Made by a program: the position numbers and the translations under genes. From Fratercula arctica (Eukaryota; Chordata; Aves; Charadriiformes; Alcidae), in NCBI GenBank assembly GCA_947846985.1, contig CANTUZ010000021.1, positions 1,914,711-1,978,710 of the forward strand: 64,000 nt of DNA, given 5' to 3'. Positions within the stretch are counted from its first letter, which is position 1, and every line of letters starts with the position of its first letter. The notes under the pieces are model-generated. The model was not told where the DNA came from. It saw only the letters and a list, made by a program, of their open reading frames with translations, and ran no database searches. Of the stretch, positions 47,601 through 59,600 are shown piece by piece.

Positions 47601-50600
47601 CTCTCATTAACCAGGCGTGTTTGTCGGGACTTAGCAAGGCTCTTGCCGAGCAGGAAGGATCCCGGGCTGCCTTGGTTGTGTGGTGCTTTATGGCCAACCT
47701 TTAGCATGATGGAGGGCTGGAACAAAGCGCGGGAGATTCCCACTTTGGAGCCTGCTGTTTAAAAGTTTACATGGCTAATGCTACTTGCAGAACAGTTTGT
47801 AGGTACTTCAGTTTGTAAACTAAGTTATGTTCAGCTGTTTTTAGTGGAGAGCTTGGTTGTTACACGTCTTTAAAACCCCAAAATTTGGCGAGACCCATTC
47901 TGAAGTCAAGCTGATGTTACTTTAAAGGGTCTAAATTTTGGTGTGTCCTAGAAAGGAGAGGTTGCTTAGATAAGGGTCCTGAACACTATCACTGTGTACT
48001 TCAAATGGTAAAACAGAGTGCAGAGAGACAGTGCTTCTGTTTGGCCATTGTGCCCTGAGGTTCTCTTTGAAGTGACTTTTTGGCCAGTTAATAATATGTG
48101 CATGTTATTAGCAAGCTAATAACTCTGGGTGTGTCAATATGCCCATGACATGGGCAATGTCTGGGCTAATAACTCTGGCAATGTCACTCCAGTCTTCGAA
48201 AAAGGCAAGGACAAGGAGCTGGGGAACTACAGGCCGGTCAGCCTCACCTCCATCCCTGGAAAGGTGATGGAACAGCTCGTTCTGGGCGTCATCTCAAGGC
48301 ACGTGGAGGAAAAGAAAGCTATCAGAAGTACTCAACATGGATTCACCAAGGGGAAATCATGTCTGACTAATCTGATAGCCTTCTATGATGGTATGACCGG
48401 ATGGATAGATGAGGGGAGGGCAGTAGATGTGGTCTACCTTGACTTAAGCAAGGCGTTCAACACGGTCTCCCAAAGCATCCTCATAGGGAAGCTTAGGAAG
48501 AGTGGGCTAGATGAATGGACAGTAAGGTGGATAGATAACTGGTTGAAAGACAGAGCTCAGAGGGTCGTGATTAGGGGCACAGAGTCTAGTTGGAGGTCAG
48601 TGATGAGTGGTGTTCCCCAGGGCTCAGTACTGGGTCCAGTCCTCTTCAATATATTCGTCAATGACCTGGATGAAGGGACAGAGAGCACCCTCAGCAGGTT
48701 TGCCGATGACACAAAACTGGGAGGGGTGGCTGACACACTGAAAGGCCGTGCCACCATCCAGAGAGACCTGGACAGGCTGGAGAGTCGGGGGGAGAGGAAC
48801 CTCATGAGGTTCAACAAGGGCAAGCGCAGGGTGCTGCACCCGGGGAGGAATAACCCCCCGCACCAGGACAGGTTGGGGCTGACCTGCTGGAGAGCAGCTC
48901 TGTGGAAAGAGACCTGGGAGTCCTGGGGGGGACAACAGGGTGACCATGAGCCAGCCATGGGCCCTGGTGGCCAAGAAGGCCAATGGCATCCTGGGGGGCA
49001 TCAAGAAGAGCGTGGCCAGCAGGTGGAGGGAGGTTCATCCTCCCCCTCTGCTCTGCCCTGGGGAGGCCACGGCTGGAGCACTGGGGCCAGTGCTGGGCTC
49101 CCCGGTTCCAGAAGGACGGGGACCTGCTGGAGAGGGGACAGCAAAGGGCTACCGAGATGCTGAGGGGATGGAACACCTCTCTGATGGAGAAAGGCTGAGG
49201 GATTTGGGTCTCTTCAGCCTGGAAAAAAGATGGCTGAGGAGGGACCTCATCAACGCTTATAAATACTGAAAGGGGGGGTGTCAGGAGGATGGGGCCAGGC
49301 TCTTCTCAGTGGTGCCCGGGGACAGGACAAGGGGTAACGGGCACAAACTTGACCATGGGAAGTTCCATCTCAAGAGGAGGAGGAACTTCTTTGCTGTGAG
49401 GGTGGCAGAGCCCTGGCCCAGGCTGCCCAGAGAGGTGGGGGAGTCTCCGTCTCTGGAGACATTCCAACCCCGCCTGGACGCGTTCCTGTGCCACCTGCTG
49501 TGGGTGCCCCTGCTCTGGCAGGGGGTGGGACGGGATGAGCTCCAGAGGGCCCTTCCAGCCCTATGATTCTATGATTCAAGCCGTGCTTTGCTAGATCCTG
49601 GTTCTGCGCAAATACATGGGATGCTCTGCCTCTGAGTCATTGCCAGTTTGGATACTTGTCTCGGCTCTCGCTTCTGCTGGGGGCTGGAGAGTGGGTGACC
49701 AGTTGCTGTTCTGGGGCTGGTAAAACCACCGTCTCTCTTGGGGACACCACTCCTTGCAGTTCCGGGTGCTGTCGTTCTTCCCTTGGGTTGTGTTACTCAT
49801 TTTTCCCGTGCTTAACTTGGGACCGGAGCTGCACTTCTGGGGCTCAGCAGTGACAACCTCGACATGTCTGACTGTGGTTTGGACCCTGCAGGACTTTTTT
49901 TTTTTTGAGAAGCTTGTGGTAACGGCTGCTGAGCCCAGCTCTCTGAGAGCAGCCTGGCACAAGCGGTGGTAGCTGCTGGGGGTGCGGGTGGCAGAGGAAT
50001 AAGGTTCCGTAGGGAGAGGTAATACTGGTTCATGTTTTTCTCAGCTGTTTCTCAAAAACCAAGATGAAGATAGGCTTGAATTCTGTTGCAGTTTGAGCTG
50101 ATTTATTAACATTACTGGAGTTTGCCCGGTATATAAGTGCAGTCTGTGCTGCTTTTCTCAGACTGGCCTCCCATTCCAGCTGGGCTGCTCTTAATTATTT
50201 CCCATAAACTGCTTTAAACTATATTTATGTGCTCTGTTGCTAGAGTCCTCAAAACAGAATGGCAGTCCAAGAGCTCATTTTCATTTATACTCATTTGGCC
50301 TTCCCAAAAAGCTGCAGGGTTTCTGGCAATATCAACAGTATCTTTAATCCTGTCATTTGAGGGAATAACGTCCAAAAATGCTAATTGGGTGGGCAGGAGT
50401 AATAATAACAGAAACAAAGCTCAAGTCTGTGAATACAGTACCTACAGCACTAGTTGGTTATTTAACTTCTCCAGTATTTAAAATAACCACCTTTAAAGTT
50501 CCGTTTTGTTGGTATTCTGGTTTAAATCTGGAATATTCCATGATGAAGCAGAGCTCTGTGGTTCCCGAGAGGAAGGGGCAGGCGCTGTGGTTATGAGGGT

Positions 50601-53600
50601 GTCAGATGCTTCCGTAAGGGTGAATCGCATACAAGTGTTGTTAACGCTGCAGGAGCTGTTCACAAATATGGTTTTAACTTCACCTTGTGTATACACGTGT
50701 CCACACAACTATGAAGACTCAGGAAATATGTTTTTGGAAGATGCCGACTTGAAGTGGGGCTTATTAGTACTGGTATCTGAATAACACTGTAACCCTCCAG
50801 ACTTACACTGAGAGTCCTTTGGGCAGAAACCTCTGGTAGGTAGATAAGTGTTTTGTTTTTTTTCAAAAAACAAACCAATCAAGCCAAAAACTAGCTTTAG
50901 AGAGTTGCCATGTAATGTTTCGTCAGCACATGTTTTACTGCCCGTGCTGTTCTCTTGGGGATTTGGTCTGTGATGGATGACTTTGGGTGGCTTTTCTTTT
51001 AAATACTGCCACGGGAAGTCCTTTGGCTGACACGGCGGTAAGTGATGGGCTTCTCTAGGAACTCTCTCTGGACATCCATCTCTTTTTTCTTTTTTTTTTT
51101 TTTTTAATTTTTTTACCCTCCTTCTCTGTAACTCCTTTTGTCTGACTCTTCTTTCTTCCTTACCTCTCCTCTGCTATCCAGGTTGACAGGCTTCATCTCT
51201 AGTAAGTGCTCATGTCATCGCTGTGACTGATTGGACATGTCCAGCACAAATTTGTCAGCCCTGTGTCCTACCCCTTCTCTCATCTACCGAGCTATAAACT
51301 ATGGAAAAGAAATCTCTCGGGGAGAGTTTGTCTAGGGTGCAATGACTTTAAACTGGTTTCTTTTCTTTTTGACACTTAACACAATCTCTCAGCTTATGTA
51401 AAAATTAAAAAAGTTGTAATTAGGCCTCTAACCAGCGTTCGGAACTGGGGCCTTTGTGTCACTGTATTTCAGTTCTTCCATTTATAAAATGCAGCTCCCA
51501 GGCTTGACAGCCTCGTGGTGCAATAATGGGAGCTGCATAATTATCCCCCTGAAGAGCTGAGGCTGGTGGGATTGTAAGCATGGAATAATCTACTTTAGAA
51601 TTTACCCTAGTAGCTGTCATTGCTGTGAGGCTTTAATTGCTCTGTAATTGCACTGATAGATGATCTCCTGTCTGTGCAGGAACTTCCTATTTCTCTTTTC
51701 CAAAGGGAAAGCAGTGTCTTGACTTCTGCCTTTTATATCAAATGCAAATACAGTCGCTCCTCTTTGTGCTGGGCTTGAAGCCACAGATTTTCTTTTGCAT
51801 GGAGGTTTGTTGTGTTTTTGAATGGCAAAGACATGAGTGACAAGCCAAGCAGGCAGCTCTGGGGTGGTGAAGGGAGTTCATGTGTTGGCAATAATGAATA
51901 GCTGTGAACTGGGCGCTGTAATGTCAGTGACGAGCAAGTAACACCAGTTCCCTTGAGGCAGAGGAGTGGGATGCGCTTTCTTGATTTCATACTCCTAACG
52001 ACTTCTTTAATTTCGTGCCTGTGTTCTCAAGACGTTGCAATTCTGTGCATCAAACATGGAATATTTGCAATGTAGAATCATTTAGGTTGGAAAAGACCTT
52101 TAAGATCATCAAGTCCAACCATAATATCAATCTCATCAAAGGATTTATATTCATCTTGACATCAGATGCAGCACAGTGGTGTTGAGGGCAGATCTGGCAT
52201 CATGCTGGTGTTAGTGACCCTGTTGTTAACACTGGGGCAGGTCTGCCTTTAAGGGTGAGTAACGTGTGGATGGAGAAGTGGCCCAAGCTGAATGTTATTA
52301 GCAAGAGGGGTTGGGGAGAATTGTAGACCATTCACCTTCACACCTGCAGACTCTTTCACAGCTTCTAGGTTCAGGTGTAGTTCAAGGAGTTTTCTGTATA
52401 TCCTACATTTTCCCTAAATAGCTTATTTCCAGTCATACAGGAGACTTGTTCCAGCAGATGAGTGGCCTGGCCTTTGTTTCTTGCCATGCAACTGAGAGAT
52501 TGTGATGCAGAGCTTATCGTAATGCCCCATAATGCACATCATAATGCCCCTGATGTGGGCATCAGCTCCAGCAAACTCCTGTTCCTCATCAGTTATAGCT
52601 GCCACGACCACGTCAAACCTCCTTCAGCACCGATTTGAAGTTCAGAAAGGGCTGCTTCTACCTTCGGAGTTTGACACCTGATGTCTGAGAGAGCGTGAAG
52701 AGCGCCGGTGACAGCGGCGTTCCCATGGCACAGCCACGCTCTACAACTGAAGGGAAAATCATCACCCACGCAGCCTGCAAGCTCTGAGAGCTGGTAGGAG
52801 ACTGTGGAGTGAATAAAGGCCCTTGTAAACCTTACCTTCGGCACAGAGATAATTTTCAGGAGAAAGCCAAAAAAGTTAATTATGTAAATCTCTTAAAACT
52901 CTTTAAATTGTACCAGTACTATATATTTCACCGTTCTCTCCTTAAGGAAAGGAGAAGAGAATAGGTATGGGTTGTGTTACAGAAGGCATGGCAGAAGGTG
53001 GCCCTCGGCGTGGTGGTGAACCTCGGTAGAAGACCTCACCCAGCACACAGCTGTTGCTCAGCTGCCTGGTGTCCTGGGGAACCTGTGTCCTGGGGAACCT
53101 GTGTCCTCAATGTTCCTGCCTTTTCTCAGCCTGGCGCTTTCTGAGGATGTGAAAAGAAGAGTGGGATGAAGAGACCATTGTCCTACCGGGGGCCCAGGTG
53201 GTGGTTTGGAAGCGGGGCAGTTGTCTCCCCTGTGTGCAGCTTTGCCTCGGTCTCCCTTGTAAGGAAAGGAGCCAAACAAGATTGTGATCGAGCTATCCCT
53301 GACGTGCTTCGTGGGGAGAGATGAAGTCACAGGGGGAGAAGGGAGATGATGCAAGAATGTGTATTGCCCACACACCCCTCTGGTTACCCACGCGCTCCCC
53401 ACGCCTCCTGAGGCACACCTGGCTTGCTGCAGGGAGGGTGGGCAGCGTGGGCATGCTGCCAGCTCTTGCATGGGTGGCTGGCTTGGATTTTGCTCCTCTC
53501 CTCGCTGCCGTATATTCCTACCCCAGGGACAGCCCTCCAGGAGATGAGCACAGCTTGATGCTACTGATCGCGTTCTTCAGAAAGCAGGGAAACGTTCCAG

Positions 53601-56600
53601 TCCAACACCATGCCCAGAAGGTCCACTGCCTTGGATCAGTTTCTAGGATACAAGGCCCTGCTGTTCCAAGGCCTCCGTATCTCAGCCTCTTCATTATTCA
53701 TACTCATCCTATTCATATTCATTGGCGAGTGGAAGCTCTGTGTGCCTGTCACTAGTGCTGCGTGCGTCCAGGTTACATCAGGACTAGCCAGGATGGTCAA
53801 GGATGATCCTGTTTCTTCAATATTACTTGAAGGGGAAGTAGCAATTTTGGGCCTTTTATATTATTCTGAGATTAGGTAAGTGACCTAAAATCATAGAAAA
53901 TAGGGCTAAATCATAGACAAATCATAGAAAATAGGGCTAAAGGGAACCTTGGGAATTTATCTGCTGTCTGAAGACACCTCTGCCTCTGTCTTCTCTTTGC
54001 AGATGCTCGTTCAGGCTGCTCCTCTCCACTGATGGAGCTTACTCTCCTCTCCCCAGGCATTCAGCTCCCATTCCTTCTTCTCCTGATGCCTAATTTGAAT
54101 GTTTACACTGTAGTTAAAGCCAGTGCTTCTTTGCCCTAAAACTGAATATTTACTTTTCTTCATATCTACCCGTTAAGTGTATAAAATCTAACATCGGGAT
54201 GGTTATGTGGCTCCTCAGTCCTTCAAGACTAAAATTGTATTTCCTCTGAGTCATTTTTTCTGGATTTTTGATCTTTCTTGTTCTTCCCTGAACTGACTCA
54301 CCGCCGTTTGCACCCCACTTGAACTGCAGTGCCCCAACCTTAATGTCATGCTCAGATAAGTAGAAATCTGTTGGGTTTTTTTGTCTTGCGGTTTTCCTGT
54401 TCCTGTGCCCCTTCCTTAGAAAAACATAAACTTGACTCGTGTTCACCTAGAACTCCTAGATCTTTTTTTAGCATTAGGGTCAAATCAGTTTTTCATTCTT
54501 TTATTATACAACTATTTCTGCCTCGGTGTGGAACTTTGCATTTGTCCTCACTAAATTAATCCTTTTTGTATTTTTTTTTCCCCAGACCACTCCTCCCATT
54601 TGTTAATGTTGTGGGTTCTTGCACTTTGAAACTTCATATTGCCTGCAGATCTAGTACCCACGCTGTACTCCTGCATTCAAATCACTGTTGAAACCATTCA
54701 GAAGTACTGGAACGGAACTTTCCTTTGGAAAACCCTTGGGGTTTCCCTTTAGAGAAGGGACTTCTGGTTACTCAGAGCAGTTTTACAGATGGTTTTACAG
54801 CCACTGGTTTCATCTACTCCAGGGAAAAAATGCTAAAATTTCATTCTTGATTTATCAGTTGTGCTTATGAAAGGTGACATCTTCTAATGTTCAGATATCA
54901 GACAGGCTGCTTATCTCCCTTTATCATCATGTTAGCATTGCTGTAAACTGATTTTTTAAATGCTCCAGTTTAAGTCCGTCTTTGCAGTGTCCTTTGAAGC
55001 AAGTCTGGACATACTGGGACCTTCTGAGCTGACTGGGATCCTCGTTTGAGTTCTCTCCTTGGCGAGTGATGAGACTTGGGGGGCAGTTGGCTCTGCCAAC
55101 CTGCACAATGTGCCACTCCTTTTGCAAGGGCTACTTAAAAAATAGTATATATTAATGTTCTAAGAGTGCAATTTTACCTTGAAACACTAAGGTGGGCCTT
55201 TATGACGCTTATTAATTGCTTTTCTCCCCACCAATAAAGTTAGAAGTGGGATAGCAAGGGCTAACGAAGAGAAAGAAATGAATGGACTTCAAAACCCAGT
55301 GCGATGAAAGTAAGTAAGTTTAAAAGACTTATAGCCAGCCCTTACAAGCTAGTCCTGGTTATAGACCATGTTGGCCGAAGTGGAGGTTGCTTTTAATCTC
55401 ATAAAAGCAAACATCAAATCAGCCTAGCAGGGCTGTACATGGGGCTTATCTCATGGGTGCAGGCTGGCTGGCAGCGAAGGGTGTGCGACCCTGTGGGACT
55501 CTGTCCTGAGCATCCAGGGCAGGACCAGCCAGGCTGTGCCGGGTGGAGTAAAGCCACCAGTCCCCCTTCAACGTCCTCTGCTGCCGGCAAGTCCCAGCCG
55601 GTGCAGAAAGAGGAGTTGGTGTCCTGGTGGTGGCTCGTGGTTGTCCTGTGGAAGGTGTGGTGCTCGTGGTGTTGAACTGGGGTGGAAGGTCGCTGGGTAG
55701 TGGTCAATGATTGCCATCATTCCAGGATGGCTTTGGAGGGCTTGATTCAGCACGGTTTAAAAACTATGGAGTAATCCATGCTGCTTTTAGATGTTGATGC
55801 TGGAAAAGCCATATTCGGCAATCAGGGCAATGAGTTACATTGCTTGTTCTGTCTTTTATGAAGACTCTTTTTGTTATTGTCATAGTCTGTAGAGAAGGGG
55901 GACGTGGAACTGGTTGTGTTGTGTAGCCAAGGACAGTTGAACTCCAATGAGTGACACATTGATTCAAGGCCAGGTTGGACGGGGCTTGGAGCAACCTGGG
56001 CTGGTGGGAGGTGTCCCTGCCCAGGGCAGGGGGGCGGAACTAGATGAGCTTTAAGGTCCTTTCCAACCCAAACCAGTCTGTGATTCTGTGATCCTGTAAC
56101 AGATGTCGTTGCAGTGTGCAAAGGGGAGGAATGTGTTCTCTGCCACTCTTGTCATTTCGGTTCTAACCTTGTAATTCCTGTTAAGCAACCAGACCTCATC
56201 CAGGTGACTGGGGTGGACTGACATCTCAATGTTTTCATGAGGAAACAGTTGTGGCTGCACTGACATTTTTCTTTGAGTGACACTCGGTTTGATTTGTCCC
56301 CTTAGGAGCCCTATTACGTCCGTTGCATTAAGCCCAACGATAAGAAGTCCCCACAGCTTTTTGACGAGGAGCGTTGCAGGCATCAGGTTGAATACCTTGG
56401 TCTTTTGGAGAATGTGCGAGTCCGCCGAGCAGGCTTTGCCTACCGCCAAACGTACGAGAAGTTTCTTCACAGGTAAGAAGGGCGCTGGCAGGGGACGGGG
56501 TTGAGCTCTTTGCAGGACAGTTCGGAGGCTGGGATGAGGTGTGGGGTCTGGCTGTCGCGCCGTGCGTGAAGGGGAAGCCTTAAGTCCTCTGGGCTTGTGA

Positions 56601-59600
56601 TCCTCACTCTTGAGCCTAGGGGTGGTGGTGGGTTTGGTTCAATATCTGCTGTTGGGTTTGATAAAACGTGAGCCTGCCTGGGACTCTGCTCTCTCATTCT
56701 GTGGCAGCAGGTGTGTTTAGAGGTGCGTGTGTGGCACTCAGGCTCACCTTCTTTCCTGCTAAAATTCATCTGCTGTGTAACTCTCTGCAGCAGGAACCTG
56801 TAATGAGGTTCTTCCCCAGAGCATAACCCTAAACCCAGAGCTAATTAACTTCTGTTTTCTCTCTGAACATGTCTAATTGTTGCAGCGAGAGAGACAGACA
56901 GACACTGTGTGTCTTGGGAAGTGCCTGATGGCACAGTGACATTATGCGTGTGCAGGAGGAAACCTCTGGACTTTAAAATTGGAAGTCTGAAAAGGGATAG
57001 TAACATGACCCCATTAAAACACGTTTTTGATACTTCTTGCCCTCTTAATTCCTACCAGACTTGTGACAAATGAAATGTTTTAGACTGAAATTTGTTTTAG
57101 GGCTTCAGTAAATTAGCACAGGTACTAAGAATTCAACCTCTTGCTGATGAAATAGTGAATTGATTTTTACTTCTGTTATTGAATCAAGTGAGAAAAAGGC
57201 CGTGAGGGTAGAAAAAAACTAAACTGTTCAAGCGGGTGGGATGTCATGTGTTAGAAACAAAGTGCTGTTGAAAGGTCCTTTGCTGTTCATGGTGGAGATT
57301 TGCCTGGGTATTTCGTGATACCTGAAGTGGAACGAAAGGGTCTGGCTTCCTAAATGCAGCCTACAGTGCTGTGTATCGGTTTTCTTAAACATGGTGCAGT
57401 GGTTAGAGCGTGCTTTCGCCCTCACACGTGGAATCCATTACAATTTACTCCTAAGATTTGTGTAATTACTATTAATATAAACAGCTGCTTTGTTTTTAAT
57501 GAATGTTTGATGAGCTCCTCTAAGCTTAAGACCAGAAGTGGTGTTTACAGCCAGTAAACCAAATTAGCACATGGGAACTGGTACCGCTTTCCGGCTCTTG
57601 TAACATTTGTTCTGCCGGACCCTGGAGTAGGATTAAACATCGACAGCGTAAGGTATCAGCCATGCTATTTGCATATCGCAGTACTGCTCCCAGTCCAGTC
57701 TGCAAGGACTTTTCTAAATTAAAAAAAAAAAAAAATAAAAATCTTCTGGCCTGGATATTGTTTTTTTTTTTTTCCAAAATTCTTTGTTCCTTGTCTTTGG
57801 GTGAGCCATACCCTCTTACAGGGGCTGGGGGAAATGATCTGTGGTAGAAGCCACACAGTTTCTGAGTGGTGTTTGAATGGGGATTGCAAGGGATTTCTGT
57901 TCCTTTATATTTAACAGGCTTATTGGGAGACTGGGAACGTAGGGGAGACTCCAGGCCCTTCATCTCTGGCCTCTTGCACTGCATGGGGGGCACATTTGAA
58001 GACGCAGAGTAACTCAGCGAGGGGTGGTTTTGGGCTGCAACTTTGTCATCAGTTTGCTTACCTTTGCAAAAGATCTCATAGAAGTTCAGACTGGCAAAGA
58101 GACGTTTAACTCCCCTACAGGCCCCTGAAGCTTTCAGATTTTCTGAGCCCAAACCAGATACCTGTGTTTTGTTCTGCTGATCCCTCTTAGAGGGGACAGG
58201 AGATATGTCTCGGGATATGTATAGATAAGAGATACATATATGTGTGTGTATGTATGTGTGAGTGCATGTATTCCTGATTTTTTTAATATATATGTATGCA
58301 CGTGTGTATATAAAAACGTATAAAAAGTAACTTTCCTTTCTGTAGGAAAAGAGTTTGTTACTACTAAGCACTAAAATCCTGTAAGGTAGTTGATATCCCA
58401 TATCTACCAGTGGGAAATGAAGTAAAGCACAGTTAAGACCATTAATAAATGTCCTTTGCAAACTTTCCTTGAAATTAAGAAAACTTTGAGCTCTGTGCTA
58501 ACCAGTCTGCCCTTACCAGTTTGGAGAAAGTAAGATCTAAATGGTTTTTTTCTTGCACAAGAGATGCTGTGCGTTCACTTGGTAACTACATCTCCCAGTT
58601 GGGTGAAATGTGTGTCAGGACCACGTGTCTTAAATAGATGCGATGCATTCTTGGTTTTAATATATAGCTTACTAACAAAAAAAGAAAGCCGCTTGGATTT
58701 CAGCCAGGGGTATGTGTGCGGGGCAGGGGGAAGAGCGGCGCCTGCGAGGCATCTGCGAGCGTAATCCAACACTTTCCCCACGAAGACGTCCCCCTGCCTA
58801 TTTCCAGGCGTTTAAACATAGCGTGTAAACCACACCGAGATAGCCCCGAACTGTAAGAGCATGACCCACCTTCACGTGCAGACCCGAGATTTTTCATTAA
58901 AGCTTCACAGTTGAGTGGCTCGCAAAAATCTTGGTTCTTAGGAGAGCCATACTGGGAACTGTAAACTCCAGTAGCAACCTGGTGTTTCTATAGCCCAGTA
59001 CGGAGAAGAAGGAGGAGAAACAAATGTGGTGTAGAAATGGATGTTTAATGTCCAAGTGACCTTGAGAGCTGCCAGGATCCCTAGGCAGGAGAGGGGAAGG
59101 GTTGTGGTGTCAGTGAGCAGATTTATTTTGGGTTCTGCCTCACTATAATTAGCAGCGAGGTTGTGATTGTGGCTCGCTGTGGCATCCCGGTCCTGCTCTC
59201 TGCTGCGGGAGGGAGAGGGTGGCGTCACACCACGCGTGCCATGGGAGGAACTCAAGGATGCCAGGGTATTCCAGCAGCTGTGGGCTGGGAGGGAGGTGGT
59301 CGGTTTGCCTCGGGATGTCTTTAAATACCATAGCCCTGGTTTTGTTGTAAAGGAGGACGAGAATTTAACACTTCTTTTGGGGAGGTTTTCAGGTCTCTGA
59401 CATCTCTTTTCTTTCTGGCCCCATTGGTGGAGCCAGTCTGTTCAATGATCACAGAATCACAGACTGGTTTGGGTGGGAAGGGACCTTAAAGCCCACCCAG
59501 TGCCACCCCCTGCCCGGGGCAGGGACACCTCCCACCAGCCCAGGTTGCTCCAAGCCCCGTCCAACCTGGCCTTGAACCCCTCCAGGGATGGGGCAGCCAC

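Larger units (their letters stand above)
44695..56305 (+). other. MYO1D: Intron 14 of MYO1D, repeat-rich
   Basis: 11,611 bases, GT-AG, the longest complete intron here. It holds three + oriented CR1 segments (46305-46866, 48165-49578, 55962-56095), reverse-oriented CR1 scraps (52072-52125, 53888-53960), an ancient reverse CR1 (54430-54970), a protein-like antisense stretch (47254-47758) and small tandem duplications. The remaining kilobases are unassigned. Confidence 0.94.

Noticed and set aside
56051..56470. 139-codon antisense open frame over exon 15
   Set aside because: It is the shadow of the MYO1D coding exon and an adjoining CR1 fragment on the other strand.
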